Shown: one piece after another, positions 62,102-64,000 of the stretch
How positions within the stretch are numbered: position 1 is the first letter of the stretch
How the letters are laid out: each line of letters begins with the position of its first letter
Assembly: GCA_963971535.1 (NCBI GenBank)
Contig: OZ020589.1
Span: 81,599,184 to 81,663,183, forward strand
DNA length: 64,000 nt
From: Notolepis coatsorum
Lineage: Eukaryota; Chordata; Actinopteri; Aulopiformes; Paralepididae
Direction: 5' to 3'
Translations under genes and position numbers: made by a program
The notes under the pieces: model-generated
Seen by the model: only the letters and a program-made list of their open reading frames with translations
Told to the model about the DNA's origin: nothing
Databases searched by the model: none

Positions 62102-62104
62102 AAC

Positions 62105-62853
62105 CTCCAAATGCTTTTAAAGAATGTTGCAGCTGAGCTATCCAAGCTGAAAGTGTGGTTTGATGTAAATAAATTATCATTAAATATAAAAAAAAAAAAA
62201 AAATCATGATATTTGGTAATCGTGATATACAAGTAAATACACCGGTTGAACTAATGATTGATAGTATTAAACTGGAGAGGGTATTTGAGAATACATTTCT
62301 GGGTGTGATAATAGACCACAAACTCAACTGGAAACCTCATATCAAATATGTCAGGACTAAATTGGCACGGAGTGTTGGTGTTTTATGCAAGATAAGACAC
62401 ATTCTAAACCAAAAAACACTGTATACACTGTACTGTACACTCTTCCTACCATATATGAGCTACTGTGCGGAGGTGTGGGGTAATACCTACAAAAGCACTC
62501 TACAGCCAATATGCACCATGCAAAAAAAAGCAATAAGAATAATCAACAATGTAGGATATTATGAACACACCAATAACTTATTTATAAAGCTACAAGCATT
62601 GAAATGTATGGACCTAGTGGATTTCAAAACTGCCCTCATTGTATACAAAGCCAGATACAAACTAATCCCAGGCAACATTAAAAAATGGTTCAGAGACAGG
62701 GAAGGAGAATATAACTTAAGAGGGAGAGGGAATCTTAAACAACCAATGGTACACACCACGCTGAACAGCATGTGCATATCGGTGTGTGGAGTGAAGTTGT
62801 GGAATAATTTACCTGAATACATCAAACTGAGTAAACATGTGGCACAATTTTAA
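62105..62853 (+). pseudogene. LINE D, RT C-terminal half
   Basis: Continues LINE D after DIRS-C: LQMLLKNVAAELSKLKVWFD, VNKLSLNIKK, a frameshift at the A run 62190-62203, then SMIFGNRDIQVNTPV, FLGVIIDHKLNWKPHI, LYCTLFLPYMSYCAEVWGNT, QKKAIRIINNV and the C-terminal SVCGVKLWNNLPEYIK. Stop near 62853. These are the thumb and C-terminal regions of a Jockey-group LINE of a family different from E. Confidence 0.88.
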
Positions 62854-63349
62854 AAGCAGCTAACAAGATACACATTAGAGAAATACAGAAATGAGTAATT
62901 AGAATAAACAAAGTTATGCTATATTGTGTTATGTAGTGCTGTACTATATTCACTGCTGTCAAGTGAATCAAGTTTTATTTTTTTAAATATAAGTAAAAGT
63001 ATATTCTATATTGTAATATACTAAATTATGTTATATCTAGTAAAATTAATGGAAGAACAAATATAAATGTAAGGGGGTAGGGATCAATAAGCTTAGCTTC
63101 CCTCTACTCCTTTTTTGGACATGTCTGCTAACCAAACACATTGCTCTTGACCTTTTGTTTATAAATCCTTTTTCTTTTTTTTTAATGTTTTTTTATTTGT
63201 TGTTATGATTGTTTGGTTTGACGGAACAAGATACCGTGATTTGTTGGGAGGAAATGGACAATTACATGTTCAAAAATAAATGTTTCATTCATCATTCATT
63301 CATTCATTCATTCATTCATTCATTCATTCATTCATTCATTCATTCATTC
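62854..63349 (+). mobile_element. LINE D 3' UTR and (CATT)n tail
   Basis: AT-rich 3' UTR ending aaaaataaatgtttcattca, then about 15 cattcatt-type units (63285-63349). The tail ends exactly where LINE E resumes. Confidence 0.88.
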
Positions 63350-64000
63350 AAGCTGGATGTAGCCAATTACTTAAACATCTTTTTCACAAACATAGCCACA
63401 ACACTTGTAAACAAACTACCCTCCCACTCAGGGCATTATGGGGTAGAACACATAGTAGAATACTACAAAAACCTAGGGGTCCGCAAAGACGACTTCAAAC
63501 TAGAAATGGTAACAACCGATGAGGTACTCAAAAAACTGAGCGCCCTCCAACCTAACAAGGCCACTGGCCATGACAACATCCCCTCCAAATTCCTCAGAGA
63601 CGCAGCAGCCGCCATCACCCCAGTCATCACACACATAATAAACCTCTCCATAAAACAGGGACACGTCCCCAAGGACTTCAAAATTGCGAGAGTGACCCCT
63701 CTGCACAAAAAGGGCAGAAAATTAGACCCAGGCAACTACCGCCCTGTTTCTATTCTTACCTCCATCTCGAAAGTCATGGAGAAAATAGTCTACGAACAGG
63801 TCGAAAAGTACCTGGCGGAAAAAAATCTAATCTACGAATTCCAATCAGGCTTCAGAACATCCCACTCCACTGACACATGCCTTCTCTATTTGAACGGCCA
63901 CATCAAACAGGAGGTGGACACGGGCAAATACTGCGGCATGGTCATGCTGGACCTACAAAAGGCCTTTGACACTGTCAATCACTCCATTCTGATTGACAAG
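63350..64000 (+). pseudogene. LINE family E, RT domain (runs off the window)
   Basis: An open frame from KLDVANYLNIFFTNIATTL, through LQPNKATGHDNIPSKFL, DFKIARVTPLHKKG, NYRPVSILTSISKVMEKI, FQSGFRTSHSTDTCLLYLNG to MLDLQKAFDTVNHSILIDK at the edge. No stop or shift occurs in these 217 codons. The same family is present at 23137-24520 and 26291-26533. The upstream parts of this very copy are at 55227-55676 and, inverted, at 43627-45634. Confidence 0.92.

Larger units (their letters stand above)
55722..62104 (-). mobile_element. DIRS-C, near-complete DIRS retroelement
   Basis: In minus-strand order: 5' inverted terminal repeat (62101-62073 and 60956-60800), gag-like region, RT-RNase H, tyrosine recombinase, internal complementary region and 3' terminal repeat. 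Without the insertion at 60957-62072 it is about 5.3 kb. AAC stands on both sides (55719-55721 and 62102-62104). Removing it with one AAC restores the LINE D reading frame (EGEN followed by LQMLLKN). This is the only autonomous-type DIRS in the window. Confidence 0.95.

Overview
The window is repeat-dense vertebrate DNA, most likely from a teleost fish. It carries hAT elements with 8-bp target duplications, L2-like LINEs, tRNA-derived SINEs, DIRS retroelements with a tyrosine recombinase, piggyBac-like elements, and long AC, GA and ATT microsatellites. I found no convincing host protein-coding gene and no functional RNA gene. Nearly everything recognisable is mobile DNA or tandem repeat.

Layout. 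0-8.4 kb: decayed repeats, three hAT-type elements (2067-2250, 2289-3123, 5470-6356), a three-copy 180-bp tandem repeat and an L2 LINE fragment with another LINE end inside it. 10.3-16.3 kb: a hAT element with 8-bp TSDs that holds a minisatellite, and inside the minisatellite a nearly full-length LINE on the minus strand. 17-21.5 kb: a foldback cluster and a pol-less LTR retroelement on the minus strand, whose 5' LTR is split by a hAT with palindromic ends. 21.6-22.4 kb: another hAT. 23.1-24.5 kb: a 5'-truncated LINE (family E). 25.5-27.8 kb: a long-armed inverted-repeat transposon loaded with three SINEs and a LINE end. 29-39 kb: microsatellites, foldback elements, LINE 3' ends and a 2.4-kb quasi-periodic array. 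40.6-42.1 kb: a decayed gene for a possible DDE-type transposase of a family I cannot name.

42.4-64.0 kb is a nested complex that can be read as a history. A LINE of family E is the base. It took a piggyBac-like insertion, then a hAT (copy Y) that itself carries a DIRS-like element (DIRS-B). It also took a 5'-truncated LINE (D) that carries a near-complete DIRS element (DIRS-C), which carries another piggyBac-like insertion. A second hAT of the same family (copy X) sits in another DIRS-like element (DIRS-A). X and Y are inverted relative to each other. Their 8-bp target duplications are swapped, which shows that recombination between them inverted the roughly 6 kb in between. All three DIRS elements sit at an AAC trinucleotide, and a paralogous empty site exists for one of them. 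DIRS-B contains a clean insertion of a nearly complete 5S rRNA-like sequence that its relative DIRS-A lacks.

The elements do not form a host pathway. They interact only as nested parasites: autonomous LINE, DIRS and hAT families alongside non-autonomous relatives that probably depended on them.
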